A DNA stretch of 58,278 nt, from positions 1 through 58,278 of the forward strand of contig CAYVAR010000003.1 in the NCBI GenBank assembly GCA_964449675.1. Reading direction: 5' to 3'. This document shows positions 8,505-16,683 of the stretch, one piece after another (the first letter of the stretch is position 1; every line of letters begins with the position of its first letter). Under the pieces are notes generated by a model that saw only the letters and a program-made list of their open reading frames with translations, was not told where the DNA came from and searched no databases. The DNA comes from CAYVAR01 sp964449675. GTDB lineage: Bacteria; Patescibacteriota; Microgenomatia; UBA10105; UBA927. A program made the position numbers and the translations under genes.

Positions 8505-9314
8505 ATGGCAGATACACAACAAGTGCTTCATCTTGATATCGAATTAGTCGAACCAAATCCATTGCAGCCTCGTGGCCTCATTTCTCCAGATTCACTCTCT
8601 GATCTAGTTCACTCTATACAAGAACACGGTATCATCGAGCCACTCATAGTTGCCAAAACTCCGGCAGGCTTTCAAATCATCGCGGGTGAGCGCAGGTGGC
8701 GAGCATCAAAGCTTGCAGGACTGACCACTGTTCCGGTCATCGTCAAAGAGACGACCGCAAAGGGCATGCTTGAGATGGCAATCGTTGAGAATGTTCAACG
8801 GGAAGATCTTAATCCCATAGAACGAGCACAGGCATTTCAACGGTTGATAGAAGAATTTGGTCTGTCGCTTTCAGAAATTGCAAAAAGAATCGGAAAAAGT
8901 GAATCGTATGTCAGTAACACCATGCGTCTATTAGCTCTCCCAGATGCGATTAAAGATGGACTTATCTCAGGAGCCATCACGGAAGGTCATGCGCGTGCAA
9001 TAGCAGGTCTTGGCGAAACCAAGCTTATGGTTGATGCATATAAAACGATTTTGTCAGAAAGCGCGTCCGTTCGCAGGGCTGAAGATTTGGCGAGGAGACT
9101 TAAAGCGCAATATGATAAAAAACCTGTAGGTCGAGTCGAACGAATTCATAGCGATGAACTTGACGGAATGGCCAAAGACATGGCACAGGCAATCAATGGG
9201 TTAGTAAAAATAACGCAATCTAAAGTTGAAGCGCGGCTTGTTTTTGTCATACGGGGAACATTAGAATCAACAAGCAAAACCCTCAAAATAGTCCACGAAC
9301 ATCTCACGAAATAA
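8505..9314 (+). CDS. parB: ParB/Noc-family chromosome partition protein
   Basis: The protein has 269 residues. The N-terminal nuclease-like CTPase domain has GERRWRAS and ENVQREDLNPIERA. The central helix-turn-helix (LSLSEIAKRIGKSESYVSNTMRLL) binds parS. The C-terminal dimerisation region is diverged. ParB spreads from parS near the origin and works with ParA, but no parA is in the window. I saw no canonical parS (TGTTTCACGTGAAACA) here. The gene follows rpmA by 3 bases and converges on lepB. Confidence 0.92.
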   Translation: MADTQQVLHLDIELVEPNPLQPRGLISPDSLSDLVHSIQEHGIIEPLIVAKTPAGFQIIAGERRWRASKLAGLTTVPVIVKETTAKGMLEMAIVENVQREDLNPIERAQAFQRLIEEFGLSLSEIAKRIGKSESYVSNTMRLLALPDAIKDGLISGAITEGHARAIAGLGETKLMVDAYKTILSESASVRRAEDLARRLKAQYDKKPVGRVERIHSDELDGMAKDMAQAINGLVKITQSKVEARLVFVIRGTLESTSKTLKIVHEHLTK

Positions 9315-9327
9315 AAATTTACGTTAG

Positions 9328-9894
9328 TTACTCAATATCGTAGGATGGGTGCGAGATGAAACCGAATAGAGAGAAGGGCCAGTAACGTAAAAAAGCTTGG
9401 CCGATAATGTCATCTTTGGATATCGGACCAAATTCTCGGGAATCTGAACTATGTGGCCTGTTATCTCCTGCGACAAAGTAGAGCCCTTCGGGGACCGTGA
9501 TTTCTTGTCCTTCTTGTAAATATGATCCTCCAAATATTGTAATATCCGGGGCGAGATACGGTTCTTCGACCGGTTGACCATTGACATAAAGCTTGTTATT
9601 TTTTAGTCCGACCGTATCTCCCGGGAGTCCTAAAATACGTTTGATATAATCCACTTCTTTGTTTCTTGGTGATTTAAATATGACAACATCACCTCGAGTA
9701 GGTTCTTTCATTTTATAGACAATTTTATTGGTGAGGATGTACTCACCGTTATGAAAGTTTGGTTCCATTGATGCGCCGTTTATTTCCTGTGGCGACATGA
9801 TAAAGAGGTAGATCATCACCATGATCGCTAAAACGACAACGATGCCTTGAAGAAAATCAAAAATCGCGGCGATAGCGCGCTTTATGGATTCCAT
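9328..9894 (-). CDS. lepB: Signal peptidase I
   Basis: This 188-residue protein has one N-terminal transmembrane segment (about residues 12-32), then NGASMEPNF with the catalytic Ser, RGDVVIFKSP and DYIKRILGLPGD with the catalytic Lys, and GDNRPHSSDSREFG. It cleaves signal peptides at the outer face of the membrane. The open frame extends 56 codons further upstream, but that part translates palindromic repeat DNA (9943-9981), so the ATG at 9894 is the likely start. Confidence 0.93.
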   Translation of the reverse strand: MESIKRAIAAIFDFLQGIVVVLAIMVMIYLFIMSPQEINGASMEPNFHNGEYILTNKIVYKMKEPTRGDVVIFKSPRNKEVDYIKRILGLPGDTVGLKNNKLYVNGQPVEEPYLAPDITIFGGSYLQEGQEITVPEGLYFVAGDNRPHSSDSREFGPISKDDIIGQAFLRYWPFSLFGFISHPSYDIE

Positions 9895-9942
9895 AAATGA
9901 TGTAATTAGGCCGCATCCGATAATAACTTTGTTATATCGGTG

Positions 9943-9981
9943 CGGCACAAAGTGCCGTAACCGTCCCGCTAAGCGGGACGG
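9943..9981. repeat. Two short perfect hairpins upstream of lepB
   Basis: CGGCAC-AAA-GTGCCG (9943-9957) is followed by a 10-bp stem with one-base loop, CCGTCCCGCT and AGCGGGACGG (9961-9981). They lie between the divergent lepB and tRNA-Val genes. They may act as small structured leaders or be repeat remnants. Confidence 0.6.
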
Positions 9982-10076
9982 ACGTGCACTTAGCGTACAT
10001 GATATAATTATTCTCGTCAATGACATGAGCAGGGCGGTTAACTCAGTGTATCTCGTTGACACCGGTCTGCCAAAGC

Positions 10077-10150
10077 GACCACTTAGCTCAGTTGGTTAGA
10101 GCGTCACGTTGACATCGTGAAGGTCGGTGGTTCAAATCCACCAGTGGTCA
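10077..10150 (+). tRNA. tRNA-Val (anticodon GAC)
   Basis: A full cloverleaf: acceptor GACCACT paired with AGTGGTC, D-arm GCTCAGTTGGTTAGAGC, anticodon arm TCACG-TTGACAT-CGTGA with anticodon GAC, and T-arm GGTGGTTCAAATCCACC. The discriminator A is followed by CA, and no CCA is encoded. A TATAAT at 10003-10008 is a possible -10 box. Confidence 0.95.
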
Positions 10151-10151
10151 C

Positions 10152-10206
10152 AAAAGCGTCGGGCAGGTTGCAAAGGTCTCAGGCCTGCCCCGTAGACGCG
10201 CTTTTG
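10152..10206. repeat. Strong intergenic hairpin after tRNA-Val
   Basis: Outer AAAAGCGTC (10152-10160) pairs with GACGC-gc-TTTT (10195-10205), and inner GGGCAGG (10161-10167) pairs with CCTGCCC (10184-10190). It begins immediately after tRNA-Val and replaces what would be the 5' half of the following tRNA-Tyr-like sequence. Confidence 0.65.
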
Positions 10207-10274
10207 CGACGCAAGGCTGTAAACCTTGGGAGCAAGTAAGTGTTGTACGGGGTTCGAATCCTGATGGGCCCGCA
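10207..10274 (+). pseudogene. tRNA-Tyr-like relic (anticodon GTA)
   Basis: A perfect 5-bp anticodon stem CAAGG/CCTTG encloses the loop CTGTAAA with anticodon GTA (10212-10228). It is followed by a long variable-arm-like segment and a GTTCGAATC T-loop. However, the T-stem does not pair well, and no acceptor 5' strand complementary to the 3' GGGCCCGC is present. The 5' half is occupied by a hairpin (10152-10206). I read it as a decayed class II tRNA-Tyr; an unusual functional fold is possible but less likely. Confidence 0.4.
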
Positions 10275-10334
10275 AAATACACCAAGTTAGAGCTTTATGT
10301 TATAACACGTATCCTTGTGGACTAATAAAATAAA

Positions 10335-11299
10335 ATGGGAGAAGATAAGATTGACCAACCAAACACGATTCAACTCAAAGACGTGGCAGAACGTTCTCCT
10401 TATAAAGAGCATCTCGAACAAATCCTTGGGTTTTATGTTCCTTTAGCTTTGCAATTACCAACCTTGAGGGATGACCCCGAATTTATGTAAGCTACCATTA
10501 AAGCCACAGCGGCATCAGGAATTACGGATGTAGCAACTAAAGCCGACGTGCATATGCAACAACTTATAAAGGAGCAAGTTATTACAACTCGTCCCGATTG
10601 GCAATTTTGGGGAGAAGAGGGAGAGGATAATGTCAAAGAATATGACGAGACAAAACCTTTTTACTCGTTACCGACCTAATAGAGGGCACTAATAATTTTG
10701 GAGCGAAAAAAGACGACCAGTGGGGCTCGGTAATAGCATTAGTTGATTTAAAAACAAAGGAGCCCGTAATTGGTATCGTGGCTCATCCCACAAAAAGGTT
10801 ATTTTATGTAGGAGTTAAAGGAAGCGGTGCCTATACTCTTCAATATGATGAGGGAGGAAACTTGGTAAGCGTTCAACCTATGGATAAAACCCCCGAAAAA
10901 GATATTTTTACCTATAACGCAAGTCCTCATTTTGAACAACCTCTAGTCGAGCAAGTTGATAGATTTTTTGGTTTAGCAAACGTTCAACAAGATGCGCCAA
11001 ATGCAAGTGAATTGGATAAATCAAGGGAAATAGCTCATATACCAAATGGTGCGGGGAAAGAGAGTGTTTTTGAAGATCCAGAAAGTGGTGCATTGGAAGC
11101 AATAAGGTACAAAGGAACAATTTATTTCAAAACAAGTAATGAGATGGCTGCGGTTTTTGCAATTTTAAATGAGCTTGGAGGGAAAGTTACCGATGCAAAA
11201 GGTGAGCCTTGGCATTTAGGAATAAATACACTCATCGCGGCACGTACACAAGGAGACCACACATATTTACAAGGGGTTTATAACAAAACCACGAGTTAG
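10335..11299 (+). pseudogene. Inositol-monophosphatase-family gene, broken by a stop and a frameshift
   Basis: The first frame from ATG 10335 gives MGEDKIDQPNTIQLKDVAE..., is interrupted by an in-frame TAA at 10488-10490, then continues with TKADVHMQQLIKEQ and WQFWGEEGED (the GEE metal motif). Near the T run at 10658-10662 the reading continues in another frame as LVTDLIEGTNNFG, a degenerate form of the D-P-x-D-G-T-x-N-F motif, and runs to 11299. A one-base deletion in the T run explains the shift. Two independent lesions and a degraded metal motif point to a pseudogene. The 173-residue open part from 10778 alone would lack the active site. Sequencing error could explain the frameshift but not easily both lesions. 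Confidence 0.7.
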
Positions 11300-11414
11300 A
11301 AATATAGTTAGTATACTAAAAGGCGAGTAGGTTTGACGTGGGGATTTATATACATTTGCTCTAAAAACTTTTGGTAGTACGTTCCAACATAGTCAACTAG
11401 GCACCACAAATACT

Positions 11415-11756
11415 ATGCCATCGCGTTCCCACAAAATATTATTCTGGATTGTCTTATCTCTCACAATTATTTCTGTTATTTTAATTAAAGCCTACTTTTA
11501 TGCGAACGACTGTTATGACTTATTGCTTATATGTATCGTGGGCATGAATTTACTTGAAATATTCTTCGTATTTTTAATGCTGATACCGTTTCTCATCTTA
11601 GCAATTCCATACAGAGTGATACGAATAATACAAAAAAAGGAAATAAATTATTGGACACTTCTTTTATTTGGATTTATCTCCGCGGTAGTTGTAGGAATTC
11701 TTGATAAAATGCAATCACCGATGATTATCCGTCTTTTATCGCTTATTGGTTTTTAG
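11415..11756 (+). CDS. Small membrane protein of unknown function
   Basis: This 113-residue protein has three hydrophobic segments: residues about 8-28, 36-66 (long, possibly two spans) and 80-100. A short basic loop (RVIRIIQKKE) lies before the last span. I recognise no family. It stands alone between a pseudogene and a convergent secreted-protein gene, whose stop is 6 bases away. The 115 bases upstream hold a 12-bp perfect palindrome, TTAGTATACTAA, and nothing else I can name. Confidence 0.55.
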   Translation: MPSRSHKILFWIVLSLTIISVILIKAYFYANDCYDLLLICIVGMNLLEIFFVFLMLIPFLILAIPYRVIRIIQKKEINYWTLLLFGFISAVVVGILDKMQSPMIIRLLSLIGF

Positions 11757-11762
11757 AGAAAA

Positions 11763-14081
11763 TTATTTTAGTATATCTTCAGAAGCACGTATTGGGTCAA
11801 AGTCGAGATTTGAAAATTTAGGCAGAATTGAGTTGTGTTTGTATTCCTTCCACAATGTCCTGCCATCCTTGAGAAACTGAGCGACGATGATGGTCGTGTT
11901 TAAACTTTTTGGAAACAGTCGAAGTTTATAGCGGCCCTTTCGGGGATTTGCGATTGCAACGAGACTCTGTGAGGATGAAACAGTTCTTCCGTTTGGATCG
12001 ACAACCCAGAACTGCGCTGGATGACCGAGAACGACGAGTGCAGATAATGGTTCACTCACTTCAGACACTGATATCGCACGTGATGCAAGAAGAGATGGGT
12101 TGAGAAAAGCCAATATAGCAGAGACTCCTTCCTGTGATTGAACGACACCAATGTGTGACTGGTTAATCGTAAATTGCGTTGCTCCCGAAATATTGCTACT
12201 TGAAGCGAGAACAGTATCGTCTCCTTTAGAAGAAAACTCTCTCTTGGTCGGCTTGCCATCTAGCCAATTGCCCTGACGAATATCACGATTGCTGGGAGGA
12301 ATGACCGTTATAGTGCTCAGCGTTTTGAGTCCGGTGCCGGTGAGCGACGCCACGGTTGCACCGAAAAACGGTGGCGCGAATAGGTTATTGGGCAGCCAAT
12401 CGTTTTGTGCGTGCATGGAAGATTCTGGTTTGAGTACCCCGGTTTTTTTGTCGCGCAAATAATCAGACGTAGGGAGAAGTTGTTGTGCAGAGGGGATATA
12501 CTGCTCTACAGCTTCTCGCTCACTTATTTGATGAACTTTTGAGCAATATTTCACTGCAATCGTTAGCATAATCCGAAAGGGAAGACTATTGCTCCAAATT
12601 TCTCCTGCGGACCATGCAGGGTATCCTAGCACTGTGCCTTTGTGTGGAGAACCTGCGGTCAGGAAGCGGTCCAGACGATGCCCCGTACCTAATTGTTCAA
12701 GATAACCTCGCCCGACGAGTCCGCCCATGCTATGTCCGACAAGGTCTATTCGCTCACCGCTTACGATCTGGTTATTGATAAACTGTGAAAGATCCGATGC
12801 GTGGGATGGCATAAGCTTCCTCCAGTCATAGAAAAATTGTGTTTGTGAGAATCCCGCGTTTTGGAGTGCATCGTGAAGGGGACCATAGATAAGTTGGCCA
12901 AAAACTGGCACCTCTGTCCAGCTTCCTGAATAATCATTTGCTTTACATTTAAGGATCGCATCTTCATTCCAACTTCCTCCAAATCCAGGGACCACGACGA
13001 CTTTTGTTGTAGGGATTGGTGTGGGAGTAGGAGTCGGTGACGGTGTTGGTGTAAGCGATGGTGAAGGAGTGGGTGTTGGCGTTTCCGTGGGGGTGGGAGT
13101 AGGTAACTCGATAGGTCCGTCGGTCGCTAGTCCAATACGATAGGAAGTTATTCCCCCGACTGATCCGAGCCCACCGTAGTAAAGGAGTGTCGTGCCATTA
13201 GGCAGTCGTAGTGCACTGGGACCGGCCATCCCTAGTGCATCAAACGTATCAGCGTCTTTTAAAAGGACCTTAACCGGCGTAGACCAATTGATAATGCCAT
13301 CGCTTGATGTGGCATAAGATAGATCTCCACCAACTCCGTGAAAAAATAATTCGTAACTACTTCCGTTATATATGACCGATGCCCCATCTGCGTGATTTCC
13401 GGATCCTGATAGATCAATAATCGGATTACCTACATACGGCGTCCAATTGACGCCATCCGACGACGTCGCATACCCTATGCGCCAAAACCCATTCTTCAGC
13501 GCCGAATACCACATCTTATATTCATTGCCAGTTTTTAGAACAAACGGTGAAGAAATACCTTCGGTATCCCAAGTTTGACTCGGAATGAGTACTGGATTTG
13601 AAGGAGACAAGGACCATAAAATTCCATCAATACTAGTTGCATGATAAATCTTAAAGTTTGATGATCCGCCGTTTAGAGAAGATGCATACCACATTTCGTA
13701 TGTATTATTCATAAATATTACGGATGGATCATGAGAATCACGGTTGTCTATAGTAAGCCTACTTACGATTGGATTCGATGATGATTTAGTCCAGTTTAGT
13801 CCATCTGGTGAAGTTGCTAAACCTATTTGAAATCGGCTTCCGTTGAAACCTGTATAATACATTTTAAATTCTGTATTGTCATAAATTACAGATGGCTGCC
13901 AAACATAAGAGCTATCCCAGCTATTTGATAAAACATTAAGTACGGGATTACCTGAATATTTACTTAATGAATTGATGGCCTGAGAAGATTGAGGTAGGAT
14001 TTTTAGAAGAAGAAGAGACAATAGAAGGATTAAGAAGATTTTCCTATATCTTCGTATTGTCATGGGCATGTAATGAGTCAT
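11763..14081 (-). CDS. Secreted fusion: beta-propeller (GH43/GH32-like) plus lipase-type alpha/beta hydrolase
   Basis: The protein has 772 residues. A basic N-terminus and a hydrophobic stretch (about residues 12-28) form a signal peptide or anchor. Residues about 40-330 hold four to five related blades of about 60 residues, with recurring NPV, PSVIY, YKMWYS and YATSSDGVNW segments, as in five-bladed glycosidase-like propellers. A Thr/Pro-rich linker (about 330-360) follows. The next domain begins VVVVPGFGGSW and has the nucleophile elbow GHSMGGLVGRGY, typical of LCAT/PGAP1-like lipases. It likely acts outside the cell on glycans, lipids or esters. It is divergent from the methyltransferase at 14095 (13-base gap) and borders a polysaccharide cluster. 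No catalytic residues can be assigned in the propeller. Confidence 0.75.
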   Translation of the reverse strand: MTHYMPMTIRRYRKIFLILLLSLLLLKILPQSSQAINSLSKYSGNPVLNVLSNSWDSSYVWQPSVIYDNTEFKMYYTGFNGSRFQIGLATSPDGLNWTKSSSNPIVSRLTIDNRDSHDPSVIFMNNTYEMWYASSLNGGSSNFKIYHATSIDGILWSLSPSNPVLIPSQTWDTEGISSPFVLKTGNEYKMWYSALKNGFWRIGYATSSDGVNWTPYVGNPIIDLSGSGNHADGASVIYNGSSYELFFHGVGGDLSYATSSDGIINWSTPVKVLLKDADTFDALGMAGPSALRLPNGTTLLYYGGLGSVGGITSYRIGLATDGPIELPTPTPTETPTPTPSPSLTPTPSPTPTPTPIPTTKVVVVPGFGGSWNEDAILKCKANDYSGSWTEVPVFGQLIYGPLHDALQNAGFSQTQFFYDWRKLMPSHASDLSQFINNQIVSGERIDLVGHSMGGLVGRGYLEQLGTGHRLDRFLTAGSPHKGTVLGYPAWSAGEIWSNSLPFRIMLTIAVKYCSKVHQISEREAVEQYIPSAQQLLPTSDYLRDKKTGVLKPESSMHAQNDWLPNNLFAPPFFGATVASLTGTGLKTLSTITVIPPSNRDIRQGNWLDGKPTKREFSSKGDDTVLASSSNISGATQFTINQSHIGVVQSQEGVSAILAFLNPSLLASRAISVSEVSEPLSALVVLGHPAQFWVVDPNGRTVSSSQSLVAIANPRKGRYKLRLFPKSLNTTIIVAQFLKDGRTLWKEYKHNSILPKFSNLDFDPIRASEDILK

Positions 14082-14094
14082 CGTAACTTATTTT

Positions 14095-14997
14095 ATGTAT
14101 ACAGCAATTTGTTATCTATGTAAATCCACAAAATATACCAAATGGCGAAGTATATCCAATTATGATCTTCAACAATGCGATAATTGCGGTTTCATTTTTG
14201 TCTTTCCTCTTCCCAGTACCGAAACCCTAAAGAATTTTTATGAATTTTTTGACTACAAAGACGTACCTCTCCAGGAAGTGAGAATACGAAAAGATGCGGT
14301 GAGAAGTTTGAGCTTAATTAAAAATCATTTAGAGAAAGAAAATATATCTCTTTTGGATATTGGATGCGGGCGTGGTTATTTAATGGATGAGGCTAGAAAA
14401 CTGGGGTGGAATACTTTTGGTATTGATTATTCAAGAAACACGATCAGATACGCTCTTAAGAACCTAAATCTGAAAGTAGTTCAGTCAGACATAGGTTCTT
14501 ATAGAACAACGACTAGATACGATGTTATCGTTTTAAGTCAATTCATTGAACATGTAAGTAATCCTAACGACATATTAAAAAAATGTTATCTGTTATTAAA
14601 AAACAATGGATTTTTATATATAGCAACGCCTAATATAAAAAGTATTTCAGCCAAAGTATTAGGAGTCGGATTCGATCATTTAATTCCGCCAGAACATCTT
14701 GGATATTATAGTAGAAAAACACTAGAAAGATTATTGATTAATAATGGGTTTAGAATACTTCATGCAGGTTCTTGGAGTTATAAAGAAGACCTTGCTGGAA
14801 TAATAAAAAGTATAATAAAAAAAGAATCAAATAAGACAATAATAAAAAATAGCGCAATTATTTCTTCAGACAAAAGTATATCAATAAAAAGAATCAAATA
14901 TATACTTTTTGATGAAATTTTTTGTAAGCTTTTTTATCAATTTCTTAATATTAATTGCTTTGGAACTATTTTGGAAGTATTAGCAGTAAAGAAATAA
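14095..14997 (+). CDS. SAM-dependent methyltransferase with N-terminal zinc finger
   Basis: In this 300-residue protein the N-terminus has CYLC...CDNC (four-cysteine treble-clef type). The class I methyltransferase fold has motif I LLDIGCGRGYLMDEA, GIDYS and the IEHVSNP segment typical of the family found with glycosyltransferases. It probably methylates a sugar or lipid carrier intermediate of a surface glycan. The second half (from about 14780) is strikingly A-rich with poly-Lys/Ile stretches, unlike the neighbours, which hints at recent acquisition. The gene opens the glycan cluster; the next gene starts 7 bases later. Confidence 0.75.
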   Translation: MYTAICYLCKSTKYTKWRSISNYDLQQCDNCGFIFVFPLPSTETLKNFYEFFDYKDVPLQEVRIRKDAVRSLSLIKNHLEKENISLLDIGCGRGYLMDEARKLGWNTFGIDYSRNTIRYALKNLNLKVVQSDIGSYRTTTRYDVIVLSQFIEHVSNPNDILKKCYLLLKNNGFLYIATPNIKSISAKVLGVGFDHLIPPEHLGYYSRKTLERLLINNGFRILHAGSWSYKEDLAGIIKSIIKKESNKTIIKNSAIISSDKSISIKRIKYILFDEIFCKLFYQFLNINCFGTILEVLAVKK

Positions 14998-15004
14998 TTA
15001 ACTT

Positions 15005-15808
15005 ATGTCTCTTTCGGTAATTATGTTGACAAGTGACTCTGGCGAAGTTTTAAAGCAGGCGCTTGAGAGTATCGAGGGGTTGTGGGATGAGTTGATTGTG
15101 GGGGATGCAGGGAGCACTGATGGGACGAGGGAGATATTGACTCAATATAAGGCGAGGATTGTTGAACAGAAAGAGGGCAACCTCGGGGCGAGAAAGCAGG
15201 AGCTAGTAAGAAAAGCCAAGGGTGAGTGGATATTGGTGCTTGATAGCGATGAACGGGTATCGGAGGAGCTTTATCAAGAAATTAAGTCGCTTTCTCATTC
15301 ACCTCGGAGGAGTCATGGCCTCTCCGCCAGCAGGCGGATCAGCCTGCCACCGTCCGAGGTGGCGAGCACGGTAAGACAATGCGTTGCGTACCGGATACCA
15401 TATCAAAACTATGTATTTGGCAAACCGGTGTATTATGGAGGTGAGAAGTATAGCAAAGTCCGAATGTTTCGAAAAGGAAAAGGGAGAGTAGAGACGGTCC
15501 CCTTACATGAAGAGGTTATCGTTACCGGAAGGGTCGGAGATCTACACGGAGTCTTACTCCATCATTCGTATCGGAGTGTACCACAACTTTTTGGTAAATT
15601 TACTCAGTACGCAATTACTCTCGCAAGAGAAAAGAAGAAAAACCGCGAACGCCCTTCACTCCAAAAACTTTTTCTGTACGGCCCGCATATGTTTTGGGCG
15701 CGATTTATCAGTGATCAAGGATATAAGGATGGTTTGGGAGGATTTGTACTCGCAATCGCATTTTTTTATATGGAAACTCTAACGTATTGGCTACTACTTT
15801 TTAAGTAA
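15005..15808 (+). CDS. Glycosyltransferase family 2 (WaaE-like)
   Basis: In this 267-residue protein the GT-A fold is seen in VIMLTSDSGEVLKQALESIEG, VGDAGSTDGT and the metal-binding DSDER. The C-terminal LHEEV and HHSYRSV segments match family 2 enzymes of the WaaE type that add a glucose or similar sugar to envelope glycans. Residues about 98-125 (SHSPRRSHGLSASRR and onward) come from a palindromic repeat inserted in frame at 15297-15378. The gene lies in a run of same-strand sugar-transfer genes. The acceptor and donor sugars are unknown. Confidence 0.8.
   Translation: MSLSVIMLTSDSGEVLKQALESIEGLWDELIVGDAGSTDGTREILTQYKARIVEQKEGNLGARKQELVRKAKGEWILVLDSDERVSEELYQEIKSLSHSPRRSHGLSASRRISLPPSEVASTVRQCVAYRIPYQNYVFGKPVYYGGEKYSKVRMFRKGKGRVETVPLHEEVIVTGRVGDLHGVLLHHSYRSVPQLFGKFTQYAITLAREKKKNRERPSLQKLFLYGPHMFWARFISDQGYKDGLGGFVLAIAFFYMETLTYWLLLFK
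15297..15378. repeat. Palindromic element inserted in frame in a glycosyltransferase gene
   Basis: CACCTCGGA near the left end pairs with TCCGAGGTG near the right end, and the inner CCGCCAGCAGGCGG forms a small hairpin. The frame remains open and the insert lies between the DSDER strand and the acceptor part of the enzyme. The same TCCGAGGTG vocabulary occurs in the TRM11-like gene. Confidence 0.6.
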
Positions 15809-15837
15809 GACTCACTAATATAAATCTTACAGAGATA

Positions 15838-15879
15838 CTATTCATGTTACTATGTTTTAAAACAAGATAACATGAATAG
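15838..15879. promoter_or_regulatory. Perfect 12-bp inverted repeat before the second methyltransferase
   Basis: CTATTCATGTTA (15838-15849) and TAACATGAATAG (15868-15879) are exact inverted copies 18 bases apart, ending 3 bases before the ATG. It could be an operator or an mRNA hairpin covering the ribosome entry site. There is no T run after it, so a terminator is unlikely. Confidence 0.5.
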
Positions 15880-15882
15880 ATT

Positions 15883-16683
15883 ATGAAAAAAATGATACAG
15901 ATACAAACTCAATGCTTTTGTGGATCGCAAGTGACACACAAACTTTTTGGTGCACATCCGTATATAATCGTCACGTGTTTAGCGTGCGGACAAGTACGGA
16001 CACAAACACCTCATGGTATAAAGCGGACGCAGTTTTACAAGAAAGAAAATTTTTCTATATATATTGAGAAAGAATCGATGTTTCGAAATATATTTAGTGA
16101 AAAGATACGGTTTATACAACGATTCCGAAAAGACGGAACATTACTTGATATTGGTGCTGGGGTAGGGCTGTTTATCGATGAAGCAAGAATTGCCGGATTT
16201 GACGCCATGGGGTTTGAGCCATCAAAAAGCGCGGTAGCTGCAGCAAAAAAGTATCTTCACGTATCGCTTATCAATGTCGAGTTTAACCAAAGCTTTGCCA
16301 AAGGTCCGTATGATATCGTCGTGATCAATCATGTGCTGGAGCATATGGCCTCTCCGAAAGAAATTATTGGTGAAGTAAGTCATGTGGTAAAAAAGAATGG
16401 GATACTCGTCATAGGACTTCCAAATTTTGATAGTATCTTGAGATATATTAAGCGTGGACGGTGGCAGTCGTTGATTCCCGACCAGCACCGCTGGCATTTT
16501 ACGCTCAAAACGCTTGACCAACTGATACTTCGCTTCGGCTTTACGCGCTTGGGTGTCGAGTACGAAAATCATGATCGACACATGATCCCCGTGTGGAAAC
16601 AGCGTATCTATGAGATAATTGACACTATCGCACTCGCAACTGGCACTGCCGAAGCCATGTTTGTGGTGTATCAGAAAACATGA
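15883..16683 (+). CDS. SAM-dependent methyltransferase with zinc-ribbon N-terminus
   Basis: In this 266-residue protein, CFCG...CLACGQ at the N-terminus suggests a zinc ribbon. Motif I is LLDIGAGVGLFIDEARIAGF, the next motif GFEPS, and NHVLEHMASPKEI follows. The arrangement matches the methyltransferase at 14095, but the sequences are clearly different and this one has more ordinary base composition. It is probably a glycan-modifying enzyme. Its stop overlaps the next start by 4 bases (ATGA). Confidence 0.75.
   Translation: MKKMIQIQTQCFCGSQVTHKLFGAHPYIIVTCLACGQVRTQTPHGIKRTQFYKKENFSIYIEKESMFRNIFSEKIRFIQRFRKDGTLLDIGAGVGLFIDEARIAGFDAMGFEPSKSAVAAAKKYLHVSLINVEFNQSFAKGPYDIVVINHVLEHMASPKEIIGEVSHVVKKNGILVIGLPNFDSILRYIKRGRWQSLIPDQHRWHFTLKTLDQLILRFGFTRLGVEYENHDRHMIPVWKQRIYEIIDTIALATGTAEAMFVVYQKT

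Noticed and set aside
9895..10062. N-terminal extension of LepB
   Set aside because: The extra 56 codons run through two hairpins; the signal-anchor segment begins after ATG 9894.
10488..10490. In-frame TAA in the inositol-monophosphatase-like gene as a recoded sense codon
   Set aside because: TAA ends other genes in this window normally, and a second lesion breaks the same gene.
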